A stretch of DNA of 64,000 bases from Croceivirga sp009797885 (GTDB lineage: Bacteria > Bacteroidota > Bacteroidia > Flavobacteriales > Flavobacteriaceae), in NCBI GenBank assembly GCA_045866215.1, contig AP035880.1:2170001-2234000 (forward strand), written 5' to 3'. The notes under the pieces are model-generated. The model worked only from the letters and a program-made list of their open reading frames with translations, made no database searches and was not told where the DNA came from. The translations under genes and the position numbers were made by a program. This document shows positions 25,005 to 33,826 of the stretch, piece by piece; within the stretch, counting starts at the first letter, position 1; each line of letters begins with the position of its first letter.

Positions 25005-27377
25005 ATGTTATACCATTGGTTATCCCCACCGCTTTTACTGGTGGCCCTTTTCAGTTGCCTTTCGGGTCATTCCCAACAAATCTCCGGATTTGTGCTCAAC
25101 AGTGAAGGTCAACCCATTGAAGCGGCTACGGTTCAACTCCATCCCACGGAAAGGTTTGCGATAAGCGATTCCCAGGGTCGTTTCGCCATCCCGGTTTCGA
25201 AAAGGGACAGTATATCCTATCTGGAGGCAACCCATATTGCCTATCATACGGTGCATCTTGCCTTATCGGGCCTTAAAGATTTGTCGCCCCTCAGGATAAA
25301 AATGACCGATGCTGTGACCGATCTTCGAGAAGTGACCTTAGTGCAGCACCGTATCCTGGAGAAGGTGATCAATAATTCGCAGTCCATTATCTCGGTTGAT
25401 CGGGATTTTATCTCCCGAAACAGTTCAGGAACCTTTTCTGCGGCCCTGGCCACACTTCCGGGACTCAATACCATGAATGTTGGGGTAGGGATTGCCAAAC
25501 CCATGATCCGGGGAATGGGATTCAACAGAATCTTGGTCAACAACAGGGGCATAAAGCAAGAGGGACAGCAATGGGGGGCGGACCATGGACTGGAAATGGA
25601 CCCATTTGATGTGGAACAGGTGGATATCATCAAAGGTCCCGCTTCCTTGCTCTTTGGTTCTGATGGCCTGGGGGGTGTCATCAACATTAAGGAGAACGAA
25701 CCCCTGGCAGAAAATGGGAATACCGTGGAATACCGCACCATGTACCAGTCCAATAACAGGGCAATATCCAATTCACTGGAGTGGAAAGGCCGTCAGGAAA
25801 AATGGTTTTACAGTGTTAGGGCCACCCATCAGGATTATGGCGACTATACGGTGCCCTCCAATAAATTTACCTATGCAGGCTTCAACTTGCCCATATTTGA
25901 CAACAGACTTAAAAATACGGCTGGTTCGGAATTGCATTTTAGCGGTTCGGTAGGCTATCGAACCAAAAACTTGAAATCGAGTTTGCGGTTCACCAGCTTC
26001 AATCAAAGAGCGGGCATTTTTACGGGAGCTATCGGTTTGCCCCGGGTCTATAACCTGCAGCACAATGGTGAGTTCAGGAATATTGATGTCCCACGACAAG
26101 AAAACCACCATCATATGCTTACGAGTAACACGACCCTCTCCTTGGGCAGGGATCGCTTGGAAATGGATTTGGGTTACCAACGCAATATCCGGGAAGAACT
26201 GTCCTTCCCCGGAGCGCATGGGATAGCACCCGAACTGGCCGATTCCAATTTGGCCTTGGGGCTTTATCTGGATACCTACACGGCCAATTTACGGTATGAG
26301 ATCAACCCGAAGCCCGACCATGAAATCCTCTTTGGGATGCAGTTGCAATATATGGACAACCAAAATGACGGGTTCGAGTTTTTACTGCCCGTTTTCCAAA
26401 GTTTCCAAATGGGTCTCTTTCATTATCGGTTATGGGACATCTCCTCAAAGTGGACCGTGAACGCCGGGATTCGATTCGACATGGGAACGCACGACATTGA
26501 ACAGCACCTACAGCCTATTTATGACCGGGGCACCTTATTGCCCACGGGCGAATTCGATGAACGTACTCCGGCATTTGATCGGCGGTTCAACAACCTTAGC
26601 GGCGCTCTTGGAGCCACCTATAAAATGAACACAAAAAATCTCTGGAAACTACATCTGGGCAATAGCTTTCGGTTTCCTACGGCCATAGAACTGTCCAGTA
26701 ATGGGGTACACCATGGCAACTTTAGGCACGAAGTGGGCAATCCTGACCTGGGTATGGAAAGGGGTTATCAAGCCGATGTTACCTACTTGCACCGATCAAA
26801 AGGCCTGTCTCTTGAAGTCTCCGCATTTTTTGGGTACTACACCGATTATATTTATTTATCTCCAACCGGTACCTTTTCGCCCTTGGCCTCCGGGGGCACC
26901 CTATGGCAATACCGTCAGGAGGATGCCCTGTTCAATGGTTTTGAGATTACGGGCAGCTACTACCTCCCTTTTGGATTGAAGGTAGATCTGGGCATCGATT
27001 TTGTCCAAAACCTAAATCTGGACAGTCGCTTGCCATTGCCACTTACCCCTCCGCCTTCCTTGCAACTGGGTCTGGAATACGGGATTTTGCCCAATTCAAA
27101 GACTGTGAACAACGGTTACCTATTTGTTCTGGGCCGCTACAATTTTGAACAGAACCAAACGGACAGGAATGAAAGGACCACACCGGACAGCTTTATCCTT
27201 AATGCCGGTTTGGGCTTTTCGGCAAAGCTGTTTGGTCAAAATTCGAAATTCAGGCTAAGCGCCAACAACCTTTTGGACACCGCCTATTTTAATCATATAA
27301 GTCGGTACCGATTGCTCAATTTGCCCGAACAGGGACGGAACATCGTACTATCCGTCCAGATACCTATATCCCTCTAA
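25005..27377 (+). CDS. TonB-dependent outer-membrane receptor, ZnuD-like, probable zinc uptake
   Basis: A 790-residue receptor. After the signal peptide (SGHSQ, residue 24) come a carboxypeptidase-D-like regulatory domain (about 25-105; ISGFVLNSEGQPIEAATV), a plug domain (about 115-225; MIRGMGFNRILVNNRGI, VDIIKGPASLLFGSDGLGGV) and a 22-strand-type barrel. Features shared with the ZnuD zinc receptor group are GADHGLEMDPFDVE in the plug, AIELSSNGVHHGNFRHEVGN in the barrel and the C-terminal YFNHISRYRLLNLPEQGRN. His residues in ENHHHML and NGVHHGNFRH could bind metal. Energised by TonB-ExbBD. Zn specificity is inferred from family resemblance and neighbours, not proven. Confidence 0.88.
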   Translation: MLYHWLSPPLLLVALFSCLSGHSQQISGFVLNSEGQPIEAATVQLHPTERFAISDSQGRFAIPVSKRDSISYLEATHIAYHTVHLALSGLKDLSPLRIKMTDAVTDLREVTLVQHRILEKVINNSQSIISVDRDFISRNSSGTFSAALATLPGLNTMNVGVGIAKPMIRGMGFNRILVNNRGIKQEGQQWGADHGLEMDPFDVEQVDIIKGPASLLFGSDGLGGVINIKENEPLAENGNTVEYRTMYQSNNRAISNSLEWKGRQEKWFYSVRATHQDYGDYTVPSNKFTYAGFNLPIFDNRLKNTAGSELHFSGSVGYRTKNLKSSLRFTSFNQRAGIFTGAIGLPRVYNLQHNGEFRNIDVPRQENHHHMLTSNTTLSLGRDRLEMDLGYQRNIREELSFPGAHGIAPELADSNLALGLYLDTYTANLRYEINPKPDHEILFGMQLQYMDNQNDGFEFLLPVFQSFQMGLFHYRLWDISSKWTVNAGIRFDMGTHDIEQHLQPIYDRGTLLPTGEFDERTPAFDRRFNNLSGALGATYKMNTKNLWKLHLGNSFRFPTAIELSSNGVHHGNFRHEVGNPDLGMERGYQADVTYLHRSKGLSLEVSAFFGYYTDYIYLSPTGTFSPLASGGTLWQYRQEDALFNGFEITGSYYLPFGLKVDLGIDFVQNLNLDSRLPLPLTPPPSLQLGLEYGILPNSKTVNNGYLFVLGRYNFEQNQTDRNERTTPDSFILNAGLGFSAKLFGQNSKFRLSANNLLDTAYFNHISRYRLLNLPEQGRNIVLSVQIPISL

Positions 27378-27450
27378 AAAGAAGAATGAACCTAATTATA
27401 AATGAAAAAATGAAGATTAAAAACAATGTTGAATTTAATACCCATAACAA

Positions 27451-28338
27451 ATGAGAAAACACCTATGTATTCCTTTAAGTTTTTTAACCCTGTTATCCTC
27501 TTGTCTCGGAGAGGATGATGAGGAGACAGTAGATTTGGAGGCTCCCACCATTTCTGCCGACGCGGGAGGGAACATCCAACCGGAATATTTTTACAATACT
27601 TCTCCGGATAATGGACAAATTCCCGTGGCATTTGTAGTACAGGATGCCACGGGCATCCAGGAGGTCCTCATGGAAGCGCACAGTGGTTTTGATGGCCACA
27701 CCCACGGAAAGTCGATTTCGGCCCGCAATCCAAAATTTAAACTGTTCAACCATAACCATGTGATCCGTGCAGAAAGCATGGACGATCCCACGAGGTTTAC
27801 CTATAGTTCGAACATTTATTTGGACGAGCGAAATCCAGAGATTGAGGAGGATGAGCTATTTCTGGCCGGACCTTATCATTTTTCCATCCAGGCCACGGAC
27901 GTAGAGGGCAACCAGACCACGTATGGGGACGATACCATTTACCATACTACGGTATACATCAACAAACCCTACGCACCTCAGGCAGAAATAACTACCCTGA
28001 ATATTGCGGAAGGCAGCATTTCCGGACGTATTTACAGGAACATGGATCATGCGGCCTCCTCTGATATCACCTTCCTGTGGATCTATGTCCAGGAACCGAA
28101 CACAGAGAACCCCGATCAGGAGGGGGAGATCCTTGAGGAACGGCTTTGGGGGCAATCCAATTGGCCACACCAGTTCCGCCCTAATCAGGGTGATGCGCTA
28201 CCCAATGCCCAAGAGCTGGATATGGCACAGCTTTTAGCGAACGATCAGGACTTTTTCGAAGTACTACAGGGGAACAAACTCGTTGTTTGGGCCGAGGACA
28301 CCAATGGAAATATTTCAGTAACCCAATTTAATAATTAA
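27451..28338 (+). CDS. DUF4625 lipoprotein linked to the metal receptor
   Basis: A 295-residue lipoprotein (lipobox LSSCLGED, Cys 17, acidic residues after it). The body is two beta-sandwich-like halves: residues about 30-160 resemble DUF4625 (DAGGNIQPEYF, VAFVVQDATGIQEV, GPYHFSIQATDVEGNQ) and about 165-290 repeat a similar sandwich. A His cluster HSGFDGHTHGKS (about 71-82) and FNHNH look like metal ligands. It lies 73 bases after the receptor and six before the next lipoprotein gene. It may capture metal at the surface and pass it to the receptor; this is inference. Confidence 0.75.
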   Translation: MRKHLCIPLSFLTLLSSCLGEDDEETVDLEAPTISADAGGNIQPEYFYNTSPDNGQIPVAFVVQDATGIQEVLMEAHSGFDGHTHGKSISARNPKFKLFNHNHVIRAESMDDPTRFTYSSNIYLDERNPEIEEDELFLAGPYHFSIQATDVEGNQTTYGDDTIYHTTVYINKPYAPQAEITTLNIAEGSISGRIYRNMDHAASSDITFLWIYVQEPNTENPDQEGEILEERLWGQSNWPHQFRPNQGDALPNAQELDMAQLLANDQDFFEVLQGNKLVVWAEDTNGNISVTQFNN

Positions 28339-28344
28339 GTAAAA

Positions 28345-29703
28345 ATGAACAACATGAAACAATCAATTTTTAAACTATCCCTCTTTTTTTTGGCTATGGC
28401 CAGTTTTATAGCTTGTAGCGATGACGATTCTACACCTATAATCGATGATGATCCCATTGGGGAAGACCCAAACCCAAACGACCCCGATGACCCGGTTGCC
28501 GTTGAATTTATAGACATGGAAAGTGACTGGGTACGGCTTTCCCTTATGAGGGACGGCGGCATAGATGTTATGCAGGCCGATTCCGGGGAAATCAAGTACA
28601 GCGTTGAGGGCGAATTGGTAGAAGGTGCCCGCTATTATACCAGTGGCTCCGGGCAGTATCTTATCGAGGTGGATCGGACTGGCGGGAAAGTCCGCTTTTT
28701 TGATTCCGGCATCGTAAACCATGACGACCACGGGCACGAAAACCCGGCCCGATGGGTCAATGCCGAACTCACGTCCGTTTTGCCCACGCATTACACATAC
28801 TCAGGATTCCATATGTTGATCTTTAACGATGGGGATGGATCCATCTCCTACATCGATGAAACCCGATTGGAAATCCCTTCCTACCAACCCGAGACATTTC
28901 AGTTGGAAGGCACCAAAAACCATCATGGCGTAGGGATTCGATTGGATAGTGGCAAATTTGCCGTAACCTTCCAAAGTGAAACGGTTTCCAGTGAAGAGCG
29001 CCTACCCCAAATGGTTAAATTTGTGACCAGTGATGGCACTGTCATCGATGACAATGGAGGTGTGGAAGTAGGCAGAATCCACGGCAGTGCCAACAATGGT
29101 AGCTACGGGGCCTTTGGTTCTACCGATGGCGTTATCATCGTGGACGATCAAGACAATATTGACCTGATTCCCAATGCCGAGGGCCTCAATTCGGAATCTG
29201 GGAACTGGTTGGGAAACCTTAAGGGACATGAACATGCCGATGTCTTTTTTGGAAGATCCGGAAACTTGGGTGTTTTTATGGTGGACCCGGAGAACAAATC
29301 CATAACCCCCATCTATTCCGGAGGCGATGTTGTTGGCGATATGTTCAGCTTTGACGGGGAATACTATCTGGTACATACCGAGGGTGGCAGGATACAGGTG
29401 TTCGATGGACACGACGGAGATCTCATTACGGATCGTATCGTTGAAATGGCCGATATCCCCGAGCTATCCGCCAAAGGTGGTTCGGAAACGGATATCCTTA
29501 AGGATGGGGAAGACCCCAGCCCCGTTTTGGTAGCCTCCGATGATTTTCTTTATGTGTTGGCACCCAATCGCACGCAAATCAAGGTCTTGGAAATAGATGA
29601 GCTAAAGCACGTACACACCATTGAATTGGATTCCCCCGTGCACAGTATGATGAAGAATGGATTTTCCATAGAAGGGGAACAACACGGGGATCACGATCAC
29701 TGA
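28345..29703 (+). CDS. His-rich beta-propeller lipoprotein resembling zinc chaperone AztD
   Basis: A 452-residue lipoprotein (lipobox FIACSDDD, Cys 24; a second ATG at 28354 gives three fewer residues). An acidic linker (25-55) leads to a propeller of short blades. Candidate zinc ligands: NHDDHGHENPARW (about 125-137), THYTYSGFH (about 151-159), KNHHGVG (about 192), KGHEHADVFF (about 293), and the C-terminal GEQHGDHDH. The order and spacing recall AztD, the periplasmic zinc metallochaperone of AztABCD transporters, but here the protein is lipid-anchored and next to a TonB receptor rather than an ABC transporter. Last gene of the cluster; terminator follows. Confidence 0.72.
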   Translation: MNNMKQSIFKLSLFFLAMASFIACSDDDSTPIIDDDPIGEDPNPNDPDDPVAVEFIDMESDWVRLSLMRDGGIDVMQADSGEIKYSVEGELVEGARYYTSGSGQYLIEVDRTGGKVRFFDSGIVNHDDHGHENPARWVNAELTSVLPTHYTYSGFHMLIFNDGDGSISYIDETRLEIPSYQPETFQLEGTKNHHGVGIRLDSGKFAVTFQSETVSSEERLPQMVKFVTSDGTVIDDNGGVEVGRIHGSANNGSYGAFGSTDGVIIVDDQDNIDLIPNAEGLNSESGNWLGNLKGHEHADVFFGRSGNLGVFMVDPENKSITPIYSGGDVVGDMFSFDGEYYLVHTEGGRIQVFDGHDGDLITDRIVEMADIPELSAKGGSETDILKDGEDPSPVLVASDDFLYVLAPNRTQIKVLEIDELKHVHTIELDSPVHSMMKNGFSIEGEQHGDHDH

Positions 29704-29725
29704 TGACTTACCTATTCAAAGCATA

Positions 29726-29763
29726 AAAATCGGCCTGGGCACTAAGGTGCCCAGGCCGATTTT
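29726..29763 (+). terminator. Strong intrinsic terminator ending the metal-uptake cluster
   Basis: A perfect 17-bp stem (29726-29742 with 29747-29763; core TCGGCCTGGGCAC) with a TAAG loop, A-flanked on the left and T-flanked on the right. It begins 23 bases after the last stop and lies just inside the right direct repeat. Confidence 0.9.
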
Positions 29764-29783
29764 GTAGTATCCATGCCTGGTTC

Positions 29784-29848
29784 CCTTGATTTGACAGTGA
29801 TTAAATTAACGTGAATTCGACGTATGGCATTTGGTTCAATGCAAAAAT
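29784..29848. repeat. Right copy of the 65-base direct repeat
   Basis: Matches 23501-23565 at 62 of 65 positions, in the same orientation. It lies between the cluster terminator and the marR promoter. Its ATG (29824) happens to be in frame with marR, but the family start is further down. Confidence 0.9.
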
Positions 29849-29895
29849 GGTTTGCTTATCGTATATCCAATTTTTTTAGCCCTCGCAGTATAAAA

Positions 29896-29932
29896 TTGAG
29901 CAATCGGATTAATTGTTGTAGGTTTACAACAG
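29896..29932 (+). promoter_or_regulatory. marR promoter with overlapping operator O1
   Basis: TTG (29896-29898), 20 bases, then TAGGTTTA (29919-29926; one base off TAnnTTTG). The -7 element lies inside the inverted repeat TGTTGTA-GGTT-TACAACA (29914-29931), so a bound regulator would block the promoter. The ATG at 29935 follows almost at once. Confidence 0.6.
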
Positions 29933-29934
29933 TT

Positions 29935-30387
29935 ATGGGCAACAACAATAGAATCCATTATGACAAAAGTACCTCAATAGGAATGTTGACGGGTTCTATT
30001 TTTGGTTTGTTGAAAAAGGAGCTGCAACGTCAGTTCGATATTAGAAATGTCCCGATAAAAGTGGAGTTGTTCCCAATAATCAACAGACTTTTTATACAGG
30101 ATGCCGTACCGCAGCAGACCATTGCGGAATGGTTCGGCTACGATAGGCCAAAAACTTCCCGTGTACTCGATGAGCTGGAAGATTCCGGTCTTGTCCAACG
30201 AAGGAACGATCCTGATAGCAGACGGACAAAACTTATCTGCCTTTCCAATTTTACAAAAGAGAGCAGACCCATTATCATCAATGCACTCGAGGAGGCCTTT
30301 GAGATTGCTTACAAAGATTTTACCAAAGACGAGATAGACGATCTTATCAAAAAACTGCAAATGATCAAACGCAATCTAGAGCGCTAA
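29935..30387 (+). CDS. MarR family transcriptional regulator
   Basis: A 150-residue dimeric winged-helix regulator. The HTH and wing are in QTIAEWFGYDRPKTSRVLDE, then LEDSGLVQRRNDPDSRRTKL, near residues 65-105, with N- and C-terminal dimerisation helices. A longer frame opens at 29824 inside the direct repeat, but ATG 29935 matches the family length and lies just after operator O1. Operators O1 and O2 flank the gene, pointing to autoregulation and control of the SnoaL-like gene. Ligand unknown. Confidence 0.88.
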   Translation: MGNNNRIHYDKSTSIGMLTGSIFGLLKKELQRQFDIRNVPIKVELFPIINRLFIQDAVPQQTIAEWFGYDRPKTSRVLDELEDSGLVQRRNDPDSRRTKLICLSNFTKESRPIIINALEEAFEIAYKDFTKDEIDDLIKKLQMIKRNLER

Positions 30388-30400
30388 AAATTTTAAATAA

Positions 30401-30421
30401 ACTGTTGTTTTTGACAACAGT
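30401..30421 (+). promoter_or_regulatory. Operator O2 upstream of the SnoaL-like gene
   Basis: Perfect inverted repeat ACTGTTGT-TTTTG-ACAACAGT, 14 bases after the marR stop and 52 before the next ATG. It shares TGTTGT and ACAACAGTT with O1, so the same MarR protein probably binds both. Confidence 0.6.
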
Positions 30422-30472
30422 TGTAATACGAAACATTCTAATTAAGGGAACATCATTTAAAATCAACATCAT

Positions 30473-30955
30473 ATGAAAACACAAATGGATTACAACAAAT
30501 TGAAGCCCAAAACGGTAAATGAAGAAGCTTTGTCCACTGGTCTAGAGCTCTACAATCGACTCAACCAAGGTGCCCAAACGGGTGAATGGGACCCCTTCTT
30601 GGAACTCTTACATGAAGATTTGACCTGGTTCGCTCCGGTGGACGGATTTCAAGGCCTTCATAGGGGCAGGGGTTCCATGGAAAAATTGTTTAAGCACCAT
30701 GCTGGAGTAACCAGGACAACCTGGGAATTGAAGAACATCATTGCCAATGGGAACGAAGTGGGCTTCGAGTGCTGGACGCACGGAACCATAGAAGGAAAGT
30801 CCTATGGCAATCAGTTATTGATGCTCTTTGTTATTGAAAATGGAAAGGCAAGGCATATAAGGGAATATGCTGGATATATCAATGGAGTCGGAGATTTTGT
30901 GGGAATTGGAAACGCCAACGACGGTGAAGATGCCCATGATTACAAAAAAGAATAG
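30473..30955 (+). CDS. SnoaL-like / NTF2-like protein under MarR control
   Basis: A 160-residue protein with the NTF2/SnoaL cone fold pattern: an N-terminal helix (LELYNRLNQGAQTGEWDPFL), LLHEDLTWFAPVDGF, FECWTHGTIEGKSYGNQLL and REYAGYING near the end. The family includes polyketide cyclases, dehydratases and isomerases acting on small hydrophobic molecules; the reaction here is unknown. Clustering with marR and O2 suggests induction by a small aromatic or toxic compound. The next 240 bases hold a hairpin AATGTTC/GAACATT (31029-31049) that may end the transcript. Confidence 0.8.
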   Translation: MKTQMDYNKLKPKTVNEEALSTGLELYNRLNQGAQTGEWDPFLELLHEDLTWFAPVDGFQGLHRGRGSMEKLFKHHAGVTRTTWELKNIIANGNEVGFECWTHGTIEGKSYGNQLLMLFVIENGKARHIREYAGYINGVGDFVGIGNANDGEDAHDYKKE

Positions 30956-31195
30956 GAAGGCTATTCCTAAAATGGATACTTCAAAACAACGGTTTGGTCA
31001 ATACTCCGGACCGTTGTTCCCTTATTGGAATGTTCTTCGATCGAACATTTCAGGGAACTAAAAAACTTCTTGTTAAGGACTTTGCTTTGATTCCTTCCAA
31101 AAAAAATTTGGTGTTCAATACCCTACATACATACCTCACAATACAAATGGTACACCACTAAATCCAGTTAATGATTGGATTTTAAAAACCGGTTA

Positions 31196-32296
31196 TTATT
31201 TAAAAACATACCCTATTCTTAGGTCAAAAAAATCGGCAACATGTCGATGTGCCTTTAGGTTAAAACCGGCGAATAGGCGCTTGTTAAAACTATAGGTCAA
31301 TCCATAGCGCTGATACACATCGTCCGTTGTGCGGAACTGATTGAAATAATAGATTCCCAATTGCTGACTAAACGTTATTCTTCCCAACCAAAATTCATGG
31401 CCCACCAATAGTGCTGCTTGAGGAAATGCGGCATCGGCATCCTCCAACTTAATTTGCTCCCTTCTTGAAAAGTCCACTGCCCATTCGGTTCCAATGGTAA
31501 GGGCACTTCTGCCGCCCACCCATCGGCTATAGTTTCCCGAAAACCCAAAAACATAAAATCTATCGCGCTCCCCAACAGTGGCATTGCTTAAACCCGAAAA
31601 ATGAACAAGGGACAACCGTGTCTTATCCTCTGGGGGCTTTCGCTTGGAAATCCTTGGAAGGTTCGGATAGGTAATCGGCACAAGACTGGTGTTGACCCCA
31701 ACACTCAAAGTGGGAAGATTCAGCCCTTTGTTGGGTGAGCTGACACCCCCGTTGGAGATGTGGCTATACTTGGCCGCCAACCGAAAATTCAGTTTATCGG
31801 TAATTCGGTAATTAAGTCCCGCCCCCAATACAATGGAAAAGGCAAGGGCGGTACTATACGACTGATTTCTTGGATTGGTCACCTCATCAAAAGGATTGGT
31901 CAAATAGGCCCCACCCAAACCCATCCGAACAAATAAATTGGTTCGTTTTTGAGTGAGGAAATACGGTTCCAGATAGGCCAAGGGAACGATGCCACTTCCT
32001 AAAACCTCGGCATTGTCCCAATTCCAATACGCGAGACTGACCCCAATTCTCGGATAACAATTACAAAACTCCCATGACTTTCTGGTGAGTAGTAGTTTAC
32101 TGACATCCAATCGGATACCGACCGGGTAGGAATCATCTATTTGGCGAAGTGATTCCGAGTGTTTTAGCAAAAATCCATAATCAGCACTAACGCCGAGGAA
32201 CACGGGTTTGCTTTCCACAAAAGTGGTATCTTTTTGTGCATACACCCCAGGGCCTAAGCAAAGAAAAGCGAATAGGATTACCGTAAGATTTTTCAC
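31196..32296 (-). CDS. Acyloxyacyl hydrolase / PagL-like lipid A 3-O-deacylase
   Basis: A 366-residue outer-membrane protein with signal peptide (GVYAQ, residue 21). The PagL-type region KYSHISNGGVSSPNKGLN (about 174-191) carries the catalytic His-Ser pair and the N-x-G motif that positions it. Two barrel-like halves are visible: residues about 30-205 with the PagL motif and about 225-366 as a second strand-rich part. PagL removes the 3-O acyl chain of lipid A. Bacteroidota members are longer than the roughly 170-residue Pseudomonas enzyme. Monocistronic. Confidence 0.85.
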   Translation of the reverse strand: MKNLTVILFAFLCLGPGVYAQKDTTFVESKPVFLGVSADYGFLLKHSESLRQIDDSYPVGIRLDVSKLLLTRKSWEFCNCYPRIGVSLAYWNWDNAEVLGSGIVPLAYLEPYFLTQKRTNLFVRMGLGGAYLTNPFDEVTNPRNQSYSTALAFSIVLGAGLNYRITDKLNFRLAAKYSHISNGGVSSPNKGLNLPTLSVGVNTSLVPITYPNLPRISKRKPPEDKTRLSLVHFSGLSNATVGERDRFYVFGFSGNYSRWVGGRSALTIGTEWAVDFSRREQIKLEDADAAFPQAALLVGHEFWLGRITFSQQLGIYYFNQFRTTDDVYQRYGLTYSFNKRLFAGFNLKAHRHVADFFDLRIGYVFK

Positions 32297-32551
32297 CGTT
32301 AAAAAATACTACTTAAGCATCAAAATTTGGACTAATTGTGATAGCTCACACTACATTTTGTCTTGTGTTATTGTTAAATTTTAGAAAAGAAGGGGTAAAA
32401 AGGCCACCACGGACCGTATTTTCCACATGACAGCATGAATTACAATTGACCCCTTTCCCCAAAAAAGTAAGCCCATTATTCAAAGACTCGTGCGCAGTGT
32501 TTAGATTTGGCATACCAATACCACGCTTGGAACCTTGATGTCCTACAACCT

Positions 32552-33826
32552 ATGGAGAATAAAAAACAACTTTTTGTCATTGCATTTGCCCTGTTTTCCC
32601 TGTTTTTTGGTGCCGGCAACCTTATCTTGCCCCCCCAACTTGGGTTTAAGGCGGACCATACGTGGATTTGGGTAACCCTTGGTTTTACCCTTTCTGCCGT
32701 TGTTATTCCCATTTTAGGTATTCTTGCGCATGCCCGGTTGCAAGGCACATTGTTTGATATTGCCAAAGGGGTCTCCCCAACATTTAGTTTAATCTATTGT
32801 TATTTAATTTATGCCATTTCCATAAGCTTGCCCTCACCCAGAACGGCATCCGTTACCCATGAAATGGCCATTGTTCCCATTTTTGAGACTTCCCCATGGT
32901 TGACCAGCTTTGTCTATTTTGCACTGGTGCTCCTTTTTGTTTTGAACCGCTCCAAAATTCTAAACCTTATCGGAAAGTTTTTGACCCCGGGCATATTGCT
33001 CATTCTTTTGGCAATCATTGTTACCACCATTATGGGATTTGACTTTTCCTTTGGGGAATCAGAGTTTCCAAACCCTTTTACCCATGGTATTTTGGAGGGT
33101 TACCAAACTTTTGATGCCATTGGTGCCGTAGTCGTGGGCGGGGTAATCATTATTTCGGTAAACCTAAAACACAAGGGATTGGATTTTGACCAAAAAAAAC
33201 AATTGATCGGCAGGGCCGGTATATACGCCGGTTTAGGGCTTTTTTTGGTCTACACAGGTCTAATTCTTACCGGAGCATTGATGGCCGATGAATTTGAAAA
33301 GCATATTTCCCGGACGGAACTTTTAACCGGCATTAGCTTAACCACCCTAGGAAATGCGGCCACCCTATTTTTAAGCGTCCTGGTAAGCCTGGCCTGCTTT
33401 ACCACTGCGGTTGGTATTGTTACCGGAACGGCCGATTTTGTAAAGGGCCGGTTCAATGATTCCCAAAGCGCCTATGTTTTTACGGCGGTTATTGGATGTC
33501 TTTTGGGTGTGGTGATGGGACAGTTCAATGTGGGGTATATTATCGCGGTTGCACTTCCTGCACTGATGTTCATGTATCCAGTGACCATAGTGCTCATTTT
33601 CTTAAATCTACTTCCCAAAAAATGGGCTTCCAAAAAGGTCTTTCAATGGGTGGTTGCAGCAACATTGGTTTTTAGTGTACCCGATTTTTTGGGAAGCGTG
33701 GGCTTGGGAGGGTCGCTGTCCCAGTTGACCCAGTGGATTCCCTTGAGCGGCTTTCATATGGGTTGGGTGCTTCCTTCGTTATGTGCTTTCTTTTTGGTTC
33801 GTCTGCTGGAGAAGGGTCAAATATGA
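32552..33826 (+). CDS. brnQ: Branched-chain amino acid transport system II carrier protein
   Basis: A 424-residue LIVCS-family Na+ symporter for Leu, Ile and Val. The N-terminus (LFSLFFGAGNLILPPQLG) is the family signature, and about 12 hydrophobic segments follow. The start at 32552 (MENKKQ) is preferred to 32507 because the family begins here. The 3' end overlaps the convergent LytTR regulator by 10 bases. Confidence 0.92.
   Translation: MENKKQLFVIAFALFSLFFGAGNLILPPQLGFKADHTWIWVTLGFTLSAVVIPILGILAHARLQGTLFDIAKGVSPTFSLIYCYLIYAISISLPSPRTASVTHEMAIVPIFETSPWLTSFVYFALVLLFVLNRSKILNLIGKFLTPGILLILLAIIVTTIMGFDFSFGESEFPNPFTHGILEGYQTFDAIGAVVVGGVIIISVNLKHKGLDFDQKKQLIGRAGIYAGLGLFLVYTGLILTGALMADEFEKHISRTELLTGISLTTLGNAATLFLSVLVSLACFTTAVGIVTGTADFVKGRFNDSQSAYVFTAVIGCLLGVVMGQFNVGYIIAVALPALMFMYPVTIVLIFLNLLPKKWASKKVFQWVVAATLVFSVPDFLGSVGLGGSLSQLTQWIPLSGFHMGWVLPSLCAFFLVRLLEKGQI

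Noticed and set aside
29824..29934. Extra N-terminus of the MarR protein beginning inside the direct repeat
   Set aside because: Not MarR-like and crosses the promoter and operator O1; frame agreement is probably chance.
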